A stretch of 64,000 bases of DNA from Streptococcus himalayensis. GTDB taxonomy: Bacteria > Bacillota > Bacilli > Lactobacillales > Streptococcaceae. Under the pieces are notes generated by a model. It made no database searches, was not told where the DNA came from, and saw only the letters and a program-made list of their open reading frames with translations. The stretch lies in NCBI RefSeq assembly GCF_001708305.1, contig NZ_CP016953.1, forward strand, positions 406,001 through 470,000, written 5' to 3'. The position numbers and the translations under genes were made by a program. Positions 8,194-18,246 of the stretch are shown here, in pieces (positions within the stretch are counted from its first letter, which is position 1; the number at the start of each line of letters is the position of its first letter).

Positions 8194-9069
8194 CTAAAAG
8201 TTGTATATCTCACGTAAGTAGCGTGTCTGCTTAGACAACTCCGTTTTCTGTTCAGAATGAGGATTAATCATCTCTTGAACCTCAAGCATGGAAGCAATCG
8301 TATCATCTGTCATAGCTTTAAGCGGTGAGTCTGATAAATTCTGCCGAAATTCAAATACGTTTTCCAACACCTGCAAGTGATGAGCAGCATTTTTCACCAA
8401 GGAAACTAGAGTCACACTTTGACCTTCTCGGCCAAATAAATACTGGTAAACATTTAAGGAAAGATAGAGCCAAGATGTGACATACTGCATGGGAAATAGG
8501 CTATATTCCACATCCACATAGTACATCCCTTCTGTCAGACGAAATTGATGTTCCTGCAACAGCGCAGTCTTATAGGTCAAACTATGCATGGGGAGGCGCT
8601 TAGTCGGCAGAACAGACTGCACAATCCTTGCCAAGGAGCTATCCACAGGCTGCTCGTGGATGGATTGCCCATAAGCAGGTATCCGTCTCGTAAAATCCGT
8701 CACAACCATATCGACCTCAATATCTCGCAAAGCGTCCAATAAAGCCTCAAAGGCAAGTCTATCCACCCAATCATCGCCATCTAAGACCTTGAAATAAGCG
8801 CCTTTAGCCTCAGCAATCCCACAATTGATAGCAGACCCATGACCACCATTTTCTTTAGAAATCAAGCGAATAGGAGCCCCAGAAAACTCCTCCATGCAGG
8901 CTTCGGTCATCTCTGCCGTAAGGTCAGTACTACCATCATTGATCACCAAAATCTCAAAATCTGCCCAATACCGCCCATCAATCGCCAGTAACGATTCAAT
9001 AGCTCGGGCAATATAGCGTTCCATATTATAAGCTGGAATGACTATTGTTAGTGTATATAGATGTTCCAT
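8194..9069 (-). CDS. Family 2 glycosyltransferase, 291 aa
   Basis: GT-A fold enzyme. The nucleotide-sugar region is TIVIPAYNMERYIARAIES and ILVINDGSTD, with the DXD-like metal site KVLDGDDWVD near residue 98. Start MEHLYTLTIV is chosen because GAGGAGGAGA precedes it; the frame extends 5 codons further with no ribosome site. Last gene of the polysaccharide cluster, 24 bases after glf, so a galactofuranosyltransferase role is conceivable but not shown. No C-terminal membrane anchor is evident. Confidence 0.85.
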   Translation of the reverse strand: MEHLYTLTIVIPAYNMERYIARAIESLLAIDGRYWADFEILVINDGSTDLTAEMTEACMEEFSGAPIRLISKENGGHGSAINCGIAEAKGAYFKVLDGDDWVDRLAFEALLDALRDIEVDMVVTDFTRRIPAYGQSIHEQPVDSSLARIVQSVLPTKRLPMHSLTYKTALLQEHQFRLTEGMYYVDVEYSLFPMQYVTSWLYLSLNVYQYLFGREGQSVTLVSLVKNAAHHLQVLENVFEFRQNLSDSPLKAMTDDTIASMLEVQEMINPHSEQKTELSKQTRYLREIYNF

Positions 9070-9093
9070 ACATCTCCTCCTCAATCTCCGAGT

Positions 9094-10230
9094 TTATCCG
9101 CGCTCGCTATGGATACCTCTAATCACTCCTAACTCACCTCTTACGCACTGCAAAGCTGCTGCAATCACCTGATGCATATCATAATAGCGATAATGCCCCA
9201 AGCGTCCACCGAAGATGACCTTATCTTGCTGTTCAGCTAGCTCTTTATAAGCCTTATACAAGTGATTATTACGATCGTTATTCACTGGATAGTAAGGCTC
9301 ATCCCCCCGTTTCCAAGTCTTAGAATACTCTCTCGTGATAATCGTCTTATCCTGCGTTCCAAACTCAAAATGCTTATGCTCGATAATTCGTGTATAAGGT
9401 GTTTCGCTATCTGTGTAGTTCACCACTGCATTGCCTTGGTAGTTTGGCATGTCAAGCGTCTCTGTTTCAAAATGAAGACTCCGATATTCCAACTCCCCTA
9501 GCTCATAATCAAAGAATTCATCAATCATCCCTGTAAAGACAACCTTGGGAAACGCTGCTAGATACGCTTCTTTATTGGCAAAGAAATCAACATTTACTTC
9601 CACATCAATATTCTCATGAGCAAGCATTTTCTCAACAATCTGTGTGTAACCGCCAATTGGAATTCCTTGATAAGTATCGTTAAAATAGTTATTATCATAG
9701 GTTAGGCGTACTGGCAAACGACGGATGATAAAGGCTGGTAAATCCTTACAAGACTTACCCCATTGCTTTTCTGTATAATCCTTAATCAGCTTTTCATAAA
9801 TATCTGTACCAACTAAAGAAATTGCCTGTTCTTCCAAGTTTTCTGGTGTCTTTCCGCCTAGAATCGCACGTTGCTCATCAATCTTGGCTTGTGCTTCTTC
9901 AGGCGTCACCACTCCCCAAAGTTTATGAAAGGTATTCATATTGAAGGGAAGATTGTAGATTTCTCCCTTATAGTTAGCAATTGGTGTGTTGGTATAGCGA
10001 TTAAACTCCGCAAATTGATTGACATAGTCCCATAACTCCTTATCAGAGGTATGAAAGATATGCGCACCATATTGATGTACGTGGATACCTTCTTCTTCCT
10101 TGGTAAAGATATTTCCAGCAATATGATGTCGCTTTTCAATCACCTTTACTTTTTTTCCTGCTAAAGCTGCTTCATGCGCAAATACTGCACCAAAAAGACC
10201 AGCTCCTACTACTAAGTAATCGTACTTCAT
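9094..10230 (-). CDS. glf: UDP-galactopyranose mutase Glf, 378 aa
   Basis: FAD enzyme converting UDP-galactopyranose to UDP-galactofuranose for polysaccharide synthesis. The N-terminal dinucleotide-binding motif is YLVVGAGLFGAVFAHEA; Glf signatures include HQYGAHIFHTSD, YTEKQWGK and the C-terminal GRLGHYRYYDMHQVI. The start MKYDYLVVGAG is the family start; an open frame 25 codons longer is ignored. Presence of Glf implies a galactofuranose residue in the polymer. It is followed closely by a GT2 gene. Upstream 10231-10496 holds nothing recognisable. Confidence 0.95.
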   Translation of the reverse strand: MKYDYLVVGAGLFGAVFAHEAALAGKKVKVIEKRHHIAGNIFTKEEEGIHVHQYGAHIFHTSDKELWDYVNQFAEFNRYTNTPIANYKGEIYNLPFNMNTFHKLWGVVTPEEAQAKIDEQRAILGGKTPENLEEQAISLVGTDIYEKLIKDYTEKQWGKSCKDLPAFIIRRLPVRLTYDNNYFNDTYQGIPIGGYTQIVEKMLAHENIDVEVNVDFFANKEAYLAAFPKVVFTGMIDEFFDYELGELEYRSLHFETETLDMPNYQGNAVVNYTDSETPYTRIIEHKHFEFGTQDKTIITREYSKTWKRGDEPYYPVNNDRNNHLYKAYKELAEQQDKVIFGGRLGHYRYYDMHQVIAAALQCVRGELGVIRGIHSERG

Positions 10231-10496
10231 CTCACATCTAATCTCTCTTAGCGTCAACAAATCATTGATTCTCAAAAATATAAAGCATTTACCATAGAAA
10301 GACAATCTATCTCACGATATAATCCAAAACGTCCTTGATAAATGGAGATTTTTATTCAAGTATAGAAATAAAAGATACTTTTACTATCAATACTCGTCAA
10401 ACATCTATCACAACCATCGTAAACAATTGGAGTTACGAATAAATTTAATTGATAAAATTATCAACAAAGAAGCAGGTTTTTAGCTTTGTAGAGAGC

Positions 10497-12041
10497 CTAT
10501 GACAAACGTTTTTTAATCAGTCGTGTTCGGACAAAATCAACCCACCATCTTAGGGTTTTATTCTTGTGAAACACCACTAGTAGCAATACAGTCAAAGAGC
10601 TTCCTGCTACAATCGCTAATTGGAACCAGCCTAGGAAGCTAGAAGCAAACCAGCGCTGCGGAGCCATGAAATAAAGTCCGAACAGCGTCACAAAATAAAC
10701 CAGCCATTGCTGAATATTGATCCAAATATACTCCTTCATCGTCCGTTTTAAACCATATTTGAAAATAATATAGGGTTCAAACCAGGTATTGGTTAACAAA
10801 GTTGAGCAAATCGTTCCAACTAAAATTCCACTTACGCCCCATTTAAAAACCACTAGAAATAGCAAAGAGAAAACTAGGTTTAACACTGCTTCAACAATCG
10901 GTTTATAGCGAGACTCCCAATATAAACCATAAGCACTATAAAATATAAATCCTGAATAACGATAAGTTTGCATAAAGACATACATACTTAACAACAACAC
11001 AATTTGAGAAGACAGTAAATAGTCTTTTCCAATCCATAATGTGATAAAAGGATTGATCAACACAAAGATCAACAAAGAGCCTATAAAAGAGAGAGCAAAA
11101 TTCAAAAAATTGTAACGCTTAAAGACATCATAAATCTTTTCTGACGATGACGTATGGATTAAGTTTCCTACTGAAGCATTTTGAGAACTCATTAATTGCG
11201 AAAGTAACGAATCAAAAGCCTTTGTAATCATTGTATAATTCGAATAGAGTCCCACTGCTGCTACACTAATAAACGAGGACATCAAAATATTATCCGTACT
11301 AAATACAATAACAAACGAAATATTGGCAGCTAAATTCCCCAAAACATTCTTCTTTAAACTCTGTTTTTCCTCTTGAGTCAAAGGCGTAGCAACAACGTCC
11401 TTCATTGGGTAACGCTTTGTCACGATATAGGCAATGACAACGTTTGAGAGAATTTTCGACAGAATTGTGATACATAAAATCAAAATATAATGATGAGTGA
11501 GTGCCATCATTCCCCACTGTATGATCATTGTAAAAAGTAAAATGATAAATTCAATCCCTGAAATGATATACGTTTCTTGATGAACAATTAACAGACTTCG
11601 CTTATAAGCAAATAAAAGATAACCGATTACCGAATTAGCTAAAAATAGCAGATAAATCGCAATGACTTCTTGAGATAGACTCTCTACTTGTAAAATCGTT
11701 TTAAGAAAAGGTAAGATGACCAATCCTAAGGCAAAGATTACCAAGGCAATAAAACGATAAATTTTTTGATAAAGCTGCATATAGGCTGCTATCTTGCTGT
11801 GATCTTGTTTAGCAACAGGTTTATATAAGGCAAAGATAATGGAAGCCCCTACGCCTAGCTCTGCCAGAGAAAGCACTCCCAAAATACTTGAAAAGACCCC
11901 ATTTAAACCTAAATAATAGATTCCCAAAAAATGAATGAAGAGATTTCTATTGATAAATTGCAACAAAAAACCAAGCGGAAATAGCCACAAAGTAAACAAG
12001 GAGTTATATATTGCCTTTTGAGTTCTAGTTTTACTTGCCAT
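10497..12041 (-). CDS. wzx: Wzx-type polysaccharide flippase, 514 aa
   Basis: Polysaccharide-export membrane protein (MATE/MOP superfamily) with about 14 hydrophobic segments, which flips undecaprenyl-linked repeat units across the membrane. Near residues 40-60 is the stretch YYLGLNGVFSSILGVLSLAE typical of Gram-positive Wzx proteins. Start at ATG 12041 is used; a TTG at 12053 with GGGAAG before it is an alternative. The 5' end overlaps the GT8 gene by 11 bases. Basic C-terminus (RTRLIKKRLS). Confidence 0.88.
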   Translation of the reverse strand: MASKTRTQKAIYNSLFTLWLFPLGFLLQFINRNLFIHFLGIYYLGLNGVFSSILGVLSLAELGVGASIIFALYKPVAKQDHSKIAAYMQLYQKIYRFIALVIFALGLVILPFLKTILQVESLSQEVIAIYLLFLANSVIGYLLFAYKRSLLIVHQETYIISGIEFIILLFTMIIQWGMMALTHHYILILCITILSKILSNVVIAYIVTKRYPMKDVVATPLTQEEKQSLKKNVLGNLAANISFVIVFSTDNILMSSFISVAAVGLYSNYTMITKAFDSLLSQLMSSQNASVGNLIHTSSSEKIYDVFKRYNFLNFALSFIGSLLIFVLINPFITLWIGKDYLLSSQIVLLLSMYVFMQTYRYSGFIFYSAYGLYWESRYKPIVEAVLNLVFSLLFLVVFKWGVSGILVGTICSTLLTNTWFEPYIIFKYGLKRTMKEYIWINIQQWLVYFVTLFGLYFMAPQRWFASSFLGWFQLAIVAGSSLTVLLLVVFHKNKTLRWWVDFVRTRLIKKRLS

Positions 12042-12894
12042 ACGTTTCTTCAATTTCTTCCCAACTTAATCGCTGTACCTGATACCATTCGTCAGCAAAA
12101 GGAACGGTATAAGTATTTCGTAAATACTCTCGAAAAGATATCTTTCTTTTTAGCCATAATTTTAATCCATGTTTTATTCCTATGGCTTTATTAGAAAATG
12201 GTTTAGCAGCTGTTGTATAGTGAAGGATCCGCCCACGTATCATATCTTTTTCTTGTCTCATATCTGGTCTAGTCGCAGCAATTTGATAGTTGTAAGTTTC
12301 GTCCACTGCTAGCCAGTCATTTCTAAATAAAATATTTAGAACACTTTGGTCTGCATCTCGTAACTCCAGCGAAGAATCGCGATGCATCTTTAAGGCTTCT
12401 TTCAAAACCATTTTTTCGCGCCACTTTTTATTATTAACAAGCATAACTCCTGCATTAAATTCAGTTTTGTGGCGGTCAAATGCGACAATTGGATCTGCCA
12501 CTGCAGCCATGCCATAATTTGTCATGTCTAAATCATAGAATGATTGCAAGTCTCCAGTAACTATAATATCTGCATCAAGATACAAGACCTTCTCTTCATC
12601 CACCAATTCTGGGATATGATAGCGATAAAAAGTAGCTTCTGTAACATAATGATAGGTACGAAATTGCTCATACTCTTGAGAGCGAATCTCTTTATTATGA
12701 ATCACACTATCTAAGTGTCTCATATGATTATTTAAACGCTCAAACCATTCTGTCGGATAGTCCTTATTCAACAAGAAAAACTGTACTCCTTGATGATACT
12801 GTAAGACAGACTTCATCGTTACTTCGACCTGCTCATGCATGCGATAATCGGCAGCCATCACAATATTCATCCGATATTTTTTCTTTTCCTGCAT
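12031..12894 (-). CDS. Family 8 glycosyltransferase, 287 aa (paralogue of the next gene)
   Basis: GT8 retaining transferase of the LgtC/GspA type. It starts MNIVMAADYRMHEQVEVTMKS and has the metal-binding DXD in VLYLDADIIV, then NAGVMLVNNKKWR, ADQSVLN and the late HYTTAAKPF. GAAGGG precedes the chosen ATG. It is plainly related to the upstream GT8 gene, so the pair probably arose by duplication and diverged; they may add two alpha-linked hexoses or N-acetylhexosamines. Confidence 0.88.
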   Translation of the reverse strand: MQEKKKYRMNIVMAADYRMHEQVEVTMKSVLQYHQGVQFFLLNKDYPTEWFERLNNHMRHLDSVIHNKEIRSQEYEQFRTYHYVTEATFYRYHIPELVDEEKVLYLDADIIVTGDLQSFYDLDMTNYGMAAVADPIVAFDRHKTEFNAGVMLVNNKKWREKMVLKEALKMHRDSSLELRDADQSVLNILFRNDWLAVDETYNYQIAATRPDMRQEKDMIRGRILHYTTAAKPFSNKAIGIKHGLKLWLKRKISFREYLRNTYTVPFADEWYQVQRLSWEEIEETYGK

Positions 12895-12949
12895 CTTTTC
12901 CCTTCTTTCCAAACTGACTAATAAATCGCATGACATGATGCAAACGATC

Positions 12950-13828
12950 TTATTTAGTTGTCTTTTTTGCTAACTCTTCCCACCTTACTTGACTTAATTG
13001 GTGCCATTCTTGTTCATACACTAGCTTGCTTCTATTTTTTAAGGCAACTTGCAATGGATACCTTTTATTTCTACCGCTTACATATGCGGTCACAACTTTG
13101 TAAATTCGCCCAATTCTTGCTTTGATTGTTTTCTTATACATAGCCCATGGTTTGATGGCCGTTGTGTAGTGGATAATGACTGTTTCAGACGGAATGGAGT
13201 ATCTCTTCAAATTAAAATTTCCACCAAATATTTGCATATTATATATTTCAGGTACTGGCATCCACTCATTTTTAAACAATTCATTCAACACATCTTGATC
13301 CGCAAAATTTAAAGTAGCATCCAACTTCTCATGAATACTTAGTGCACGATTTAAAACATTTTTTTCACGCCACCTACGATTGTTAATCAACAGTACACCG
13401 GCATTAAAATCATATTCGCGACCAAAATTTTCAGTTGCTGCAAGACCAACAGGTTCAATATCAAGGTCATACAAAGGAGATAAATCTCCCACTACTACTA
13501 TATCTGAATCCAAGTACAACACCTTATCTTCCTCAATTAGCTCTGGAATATGGTATCGGTAAAAGGTGGCTTCTGAAATGTGCTCAGCAGTATTAAAATG
13601 CTTGTATGCAATCGTTGAAACTTTCTTATCTATGATGCAAGACTCAAACGCAGCCAATTTCTCATTGATAGATAGAAACCATTCTTTTGGATAGTCCTGA
13701 TTGATTAAAAAAAATTGAATCCTCGTATGGTGTTGTAAAATCGATTTCAACACAGTTTCGACCTGAATTTTGTAATCATAGTCAGCAGCCATTACAATAT
13801 TCATTGCATACTTTTGAGTATTTGACAT
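12950..13828 (-). CDS. Family 8 glycosyltransferase, 292 aa
   Basis: GT8 enzyme: MNIVMAADYDYKIQVETVLKS, DXD in VLYLDSDIVV, NAGVLLINNRRWR, FADQDVLN, and HYTTAIKPW with the conserved His. It is a paralogue of the downstream GT8 gene, similar along its length. Length is normal and there is no membrane anchor; a basic segment after residue 230 may aid membrane association. The sugar specificity is not predictable. Confidence 0.88.
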   Translation of the reverse strand: MSNTQKYAMNIVMAADYDYKIQVETVLKSILQHHTRIQFFLINQDYPKEWFLSINEKLAAFESCIIDKKVSTIAYKHFNTAEHISEATFYRYHIPELIEEDKVLYLDSDIVVVGDLSPLYDLDIEPVGLAATENFGREYDFNAGVLLINNRRWREKNVLNRALSIHEKLDATLNFADQDVLNELFKNEWMPVPEIYNMQIFGGNFNLKRYSIPSETVIIHYTTAIKPWAMYKKTIKARIGRIYKVVTAYVSGRNKRYPLQVALKNRSKLVYEQEWHQLSQVRWEELAKKTTK

Positions 13829-13964
13829 ATTTTCCTCTTATTTTTTACCCTAATTCTAATTTGAAAAATTCCTATCCCAATCAACTGTTGTCTATTTTTA
13901 CAAATAAAGCAACACTTGTTCTTACTATGGTTCCTCGTTTATTTAAACAAGATCGCAGCCAATT

Positions 13965-15173
13965 TCAATCTCTCTTGAAAATATCCCGCGTATAAACTTT
14001 TTCTTGGACATCGTCTAAAGATGAATCATAGCGGTTTGCAATAATGGCTTGAGATTGCTTTTTAAACTCAGCTAAGTCATTGACGACTTGACTTCCAAGG
14101 AAGAAGGTTTCATTTTCTAAGGTCGGCTCAAAGATAATCACCTTTGCACCTTTTCCTTTGATTCGTTTAATCACACCTTGAATGGAAGACTGTCTGAAAT
14201 TATCACTATTACTCTTCATCGTTAAGCGATACACACCAATCGTCAACTGCTCATTTTCGGGATTTCCAGCCAATTTCAAAACCTGCTCGGCAATGTAATC
14301 CTTACGAGTGCGATTACTATCTACAATCGCAGACATCATATTTTGTGGGACATCCTTATAATTGGCTAATAATTGTTTGGTATCTTTTGGCAAGCAGTAA
14401 CCACCGTAGCCAAATGAAGGGTTATTATAATGGTTTCCAATTCGTGGATCTAAGCCAACACCTTCAATAATAGCTTGCGTATCAAGTCCTTTGGTCTCCG
14501 CATAGGTATCTAATTCATTAAAATAAGACACCCGTAAAGCAAGATAGGTATTAGAAAACAGCTTAACAGCTTCTGCTTCTGTAAATCCCATCATCAAGGT
14601 TGGAACCTCGTCTTGGAGTGCGCCTTCTTGGAGAAGTCGAGCAAATGTCTCCGCACTTGCTTTTAACTGCTCATCTCCTAGATCCGTTCCTACAATGATC
14701 CGACTTGGGTAAAGATTATCATAAAGCGCCTTTGACTCACGTAGAAACTCTGGACTAAAAAGAATGCGATTGGTATTGTATTTTTTTCGAACACTGTCTG
14801 TAAAACCGACTGGAATCGTTGATTTAATCACAATAATCGCTGAATGATTGACTTGCAATACTTCTTCGATAACAGACTCCACTGCACTCGTATCAAAGAA
14901 ATTTAGTTGACTATCATAATTGGTAGGAGCTGCAATGATAACAAAGTCAGCCTCTTCATAGGCTGCTTTCCCATCTAAGGTCGCTGTCAAGTGCAACTCT
15001 TTTGTCTTTAAAAACTCCTCAATCTCCTTATCCTGAATCGGAGACTGCTTCTGATTGATCATCTCCACTTTCTCAGGAATAATATCAACAGCGGTTACTT
15101 GATGATGTTGTGATAATAAAACAGCTATTGACAGCCCAACATAGCCTGTCCCTGCTACTGCAATATTTTTCAT
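13965..15173 (-). CDS. ugd: UDP-glucose 6-dehydrogenase, 402 aa
   Basis: Oxidises UDP-glucose to UDP-glucuronate with two NAD. The N-terminal Rossmann motif is [18 protein letters not shown]; the central motif is [16 protein letters not shown]; the catalytic Cys lies in [19 protein letters not shown], about residue 260; the C-terminal domain ends near [21 protein letters not shown] precedes the chosen ATG. Its place in the cluster implies glucuronate, or a sugar derived from it, in the polymer. UDP-glucose would come from the GalU encoded at 44625. Confidence 0.95.
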   Translation of the reverse strand: MKNIAVAGTGYVGLSIAVLLSQHHQVTAVDIIPEKVEMINQKQSPIQDKEIEEFLKTKELHLTATLDGKAAYEEADFVIIAAPTNYDSQLNFFDTSAVESVIEEVLQVNHSAIIVIKSTIPVGFTDSVRKKYNTNRILFSPEFLRESKALYDNLYPSRIIVGTDLGDEQLKASAETFARLLQEGALQDEVPTLMMGFTEAEAVKLFSNTYLALRVSYFNELDTYAETKGLDTQAIIEGVGLDPRIGNHYNNPSFGYGGYCLPKDTKQLLANYKDVPQNMMSAIVDSNRTRKDYIAEQVLKLAGNPENEQLTIGVYRLTMKSNSDNFRQSSIQGVIKRIKGKGAKVIIFEPTLENETFFLGSQVVNDLAEFKKQSQAIIANRYDSSLDDVQEKVYTRDIFKRD

Positions 15174-15242
15174 TTGACACTCCTTCATACTATGCGTAAG
15201 CAATTTTATGATGTTTTTAATTATTTGTGTTACAGTTTGTCA

Positions 15243-16136
15243 CTATTTTACCATATAACGAATGAATTGCTTATAGAAAGACAAGGATGTGCGTTTGAAT
15301 AAATGGGTTGTTAAAATATTTTTCAAGGCAGATTTAAAATGAACAAAATCCTTTGTTGCGTAATAATGAGGCGCAAGACGACAGGCGAAACGATATTCTA
15401 CTTCTTTTCTTTCCCGTTCTGAAAGCAAATCATAATGACTTCTACACAAGTCTCTTAATTTTTCTTCTCCAATGATGCGCTTTTCATGTCCCTGTCTACT
15501 AATTCTCTGACTTTCTTCATCGTGATAGATGGATAAAAATTCTGGTACTCGGTCTACTTCATATCCTGCCGCTAATAATTTCACAATGACCGTCGAATCT
15601 TGTTTACATGGCACATCGCTAAAGCAGCCTACTGAATCCAACGCTTCCTTTCGGCACATCCATTGAGAAGTTGCGGCTATACAGTCTAGCATCCCTTCAA
15701 AAACACATTTTCCTGTGTAGTCATAGGTATATTTGACTTCATGACCTTGACTATCGATGCTTAAACAATAACCATAGATTAAACCAACCTTGTCCGAACT
15801 GTTCTTAAAAAGTTCTAACTGCTTTTCAATCTTGATTGGTAGATATTCGTCATCATCATCTAAAAATGCAATGTAGTCTGCCTTGCTGTTTGCTATCCCG
15901 ACATTTCTTGCAACAGCACCACCAACATTGACTTCATTCACGATGAGTTTCAGGCGAGCATCCTTAATTCCCTCCACTAACTCTCTTACTTTAGCTTTCA
16001 AGTCAGTCTCTTTATTATCATCAACCACCAAAATTTCCATATTTTGATGCGTTTGATTTAGGACACTTTGAATGGCTCGTCGCAAGGTATCTGTCCTACC
16101 ATACGTCGTAATAACCACACTGACTAAATCATCCAC
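15243..16136 (-). CDS. Family 2 glycosyltransferase, 297 aa, GTG start
   Basis: GT2 enzyme with VSVVITTYGRTDTLRRAIQS, ILVVDDNKETD and the metal site AFLDDDDEYLP near residue 95. The start codon is GTG, with GGGAGAGAG upstream; a 28-codon glycosyltransferase remnant ends inside this start, so translation may be coupled to it. The C-terminus ends in basic and aromatic residues (YKQFIRYMVK) that could touch the membrane. Acceptor and donor unknown. Confidence 0.86.
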   Translation of the reverse strand: MDDLVSVVITTYGRTDTLRRAIQSVLNQTHQNMEILVVDDNKETDLKAKVRELVEGIKDARLKLIVNEVNVGGAVARNVGIANSKADYIAFLDDDDEYLPIKIEKQLELFKNSSDKVGLIYGYCLSIDSQGHEVKYTYDYTGKCVFEGMLDCIAATSQWMCRKEALDSVGCFSDVPCKQDSTVIVKLLAAGYEVDRVPEFLSIYHDEESQRISRQGHEKRIIGEEKLRDLCRSHYDLLSERERKEVEYRFACRLAPHYYATKDFVHFKSALKNILTTHLFKRTSLSFYKQFIRYMVK

Positions 16137-16215
16137 GGTTTTCTCTCTCCCATTTTTCTAAATCATTTTCAACATGATAAACTGCTACGATCACACTAAT
16201 CAATTCATTCATCAT
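16129..16215 (-). pseudogene. 28-codon remnant of a family 2 glycosyltransferase N-terminus
   Basis: The frame reads MMNELISVIVAVYHVENDL and ends after EKWERENRG. The ISVIVAVY..VENDLEK part is the typical first strand and helix of a GT2 enzyme. GAGGAAGAG precedes its ATG, and its TGA overlaps the next gene start. It appears to be the surviving beginning of a transferase lost or replaced by recombination; it may still serve as a leader that couples translation. Confidence 0.6.
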
Positions 16216-16236
16216 TTTATCTCTTCCTCTCTCATC

Positions 16237-17106
16237 TCACTTAAATCTCTTTAAATAAACCATATAAGCTAATGGTCTTAATAACATTTTTTTAAATCTA
16301 TTTTTTTTCACTTGCATATTCGGAAGGGCTATTCGTAAAGCCTCTTTATTCAACGTAACCTTCAACATTTCTAAAAACTTATTCTTACCCACTAAGTTTT
16401 TAGAAATAAATTGCTCCCTCTCCTTAAAGAGTAAGAATGTCCCTTGCGGATTATTTTTCCACAAGGTAAAGATATTGCTGGTTAAACCACTAGCAAGGTA
16501 TTCAAAATAATACAGTTCTCTATTTATCGCCCTAAATTTCCCAATTTCTGAAAGAGCAATATAAAAAATTTCTTCGGATAAAAATGTCTCATTTGGATAA
16601 TGAGGAAATCGTACAGCTTTTACGCTAGCATTCTTGATAACAATAGCCGTTTCTATCGCTAGGCCATACTTTAATTTTATTTCAGGGATTGATACTTGTG
16701 TCACTTGCTCTGGCAACCAAGATGGTCTTTGACTAACAGGAGATTTAGGATAAACGAGTCCAACTTCCTCTTGCGACAAAGAATTTATATCTTTTAAGAT
16801 GAGGGAGACGGCTTCATCACTCAGCCAATCATCACTATCAACGACCATATGATAATCCGATTCAGCCATATAATCCAAAGCTAGGTTATAGGCAGTATGC
16901 TTTCCCCCATTTTCTTTTGGTAAATAAATGATATCAAACTGGCTAACTCCACTAAGACTTGCAATCCAATCTTGTGTTTGATCGCTGGACCCATCATCTA
17001 CTACTAGCCAACTAAACTCATGACAAGTCTGAGATTGTAAGGATTGATAAAGTTTTTTTAATTCCTGACACCGATTATAGGTAGGAGTTACAATATAAAA
17101 TTTCAC
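16237..17106 (-). CDS. Family 2 glycosyltransferase, 289 aa
   Basis: GT2 enzyme beginning KFYIVTPTYNRCQELKKLYQS, with WLVVDDGSSDQT and the DXD-type MVVDSDDWLSDEA near residue 90. The C-terminus is strongly basic (KKNRFKKMLLRPLAYMVYLKRFK), which suggests peripheral membrane binding. It resembles transferases of other streptococcal capsule clusters in length and order. Sugar specificity unknown. It sits 36 bases after the polymerase gene. Confidence 0.87.
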   Translation of the reverse strand: MKFYIVTPTYNRCQELKKLYQSLQSQTCHEFSWLVVDDGSSDQTQDWIASLSGVSQFDIIYLPKENGGKHTAYNLALDYMAESDYHMVVDSDDWLSDEAVSLILKDINSLSQEEVGLVYPKSPVSQRPSWLPEQVTQVSIPEIKLKYGLAIETAIVIKNASVKAVRFPHYPNETFLSEEIFYIALSEIGKFRAINRELYYFEYLASGLTSNIFTLWKNNPQGTFLLFKEREQFISKNLVGKNKFLEMLKVTLNKEALRIALPNMQVKKNRFKKMLLRPLAYMVYLKRFK

Positions 17107-17142
17107 AGCTTCCTCACTTTATTTTTTTCAATTTTTAGTAGC

Positions 17143-18216
17143 CTATTGCAGATCGTCTAACTCTCGAAAATAGTACTTTGCAATGATAAATAGCGTAATA
17201 TTGAACAAGGTATTCATATAGAAGCTTTCTGTAAACAAGAGCAACGAAATCATCACTAATACAAAGTTTGTCGCTAAGCTCCCATAGTTTGCAGTAAATC
17301 GAGCTGTTTTATAATAGGCAAGGCTGACAATGATAGCAAGAATGACTCCGTACAACATCACAATCATAGAGTAACTATTATCAAAGAGAATACCTGTACC
17401 ATCATAATTTCTTCCAAATAGCGTTAGTGGATACTGAAACTGTAAATGAGTGTAATACAGTCGACCTGTTAAAAATATATCTAACTGTTGAACGATTACG
17501 CTCTTTCCTAATAATCGGGCTAACACCAAGGTGAGCCCTAGCAAGAAAAACTGAACGTACGGAACTACTATTTTCAACAATTTCAAAACAGGTTTCCATT
17601 GCAACGCATAATATCCTACGAATAGTAAACAAATCATATAAAAACCAGTCCTAGAGTAGGAATATGAAAAAATCAAAAAATTGCAAATCATTAAAAAGAA
17701 AACTTCTATCAATTTCAATCTTTCAAACTTCAAAAAAAGCCACAGTACGACAATCATAAAAAAGGAACTGTGAAAGAGATTAGGATGCCCAAAACCAAAT
17801 GAATAGCGGGAAATAAAGACTCCTTCGCGATAAAAAATGGCTTGTTTAGCTGGCAAGATGCCAACTACAGAAAGCAATACATTATAGAAAAAGCCGACAA
17901 GGCGGGAAATCAACATGGTCCAAAAGATTTTATTTAAACGAATGCCCTTACTTCCAACCACGAGCAAAAGAGAAAACAAAACCGTCTCTTTCTTTGTCAT
18001 CAGAAGACTCAAAACACCTATTAAAAACAGAGCTGCCAAGCCGATAAACTCATTTCTAGTCCATCTCTCTTTTACAGACTTCATGACAATCAATACCGTA
18101 CCAAATAGTAAGACCGCCACATATACCTTGTTATCACTAGAAATACCGATACCTTTGACAAAGCTTATCAATAGTAGGGGCAATAAATAGAGGATCTCAT
18201 TTTTTGTCAATCTCAA
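17143..18216 (-). CDS. wzy: Wzy-type polysaccharide polymerase, 357 aa
   Basis: A polytopic membrane protein with about ten hydrophobic segments and no soluble domain. A larger outer loop follows residues about 100-150 (GILPAKQAIFYREGVFISRYSFGFGHPNLFH), with the FGHPN motif seen in streptococcal Wzy proteins. Wzy joins repeat units on the outer membrane face. Wzy proteins diverge strongly, so the call rests on topology, length and position between transferases. Confidence 0.82.
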   Translation of the reverse strand: MRLTKNEILYLLPLLLISFVKGIGISSDNKVYVAVLLFGTVLIVMKSVKERWTRNEFIGLAALFLIGVLSLLMTKKETVLFSLLLVVGSKGIRLNKIFWTMLISRLVGFFYNVLLSVVGILPAKQAIFYREGVFISRYSFGFGHPNLFHSSFFMIVVLWLFLKFERLKLIEVFFLMICNFLIFSYSYSRTGFYMICLLFVGYYALQWKPVLKLLKIVVPYVQFFLLGLTLVLARLLGKSVIVQQLDIFLTGRLYYTHLQFQYPLTLFGRNYDGTGILFDNSYSMIVMLYGVILAIIVSLAYYKTARFTANYGSLATNFVLVMISLLLFTESFYMNTLFNITLFIIAKYYFRELDDLQ

Positions 18217-18246
18217 TCTGAACCCCTCCTTTCTTCGTCTTCTTTT

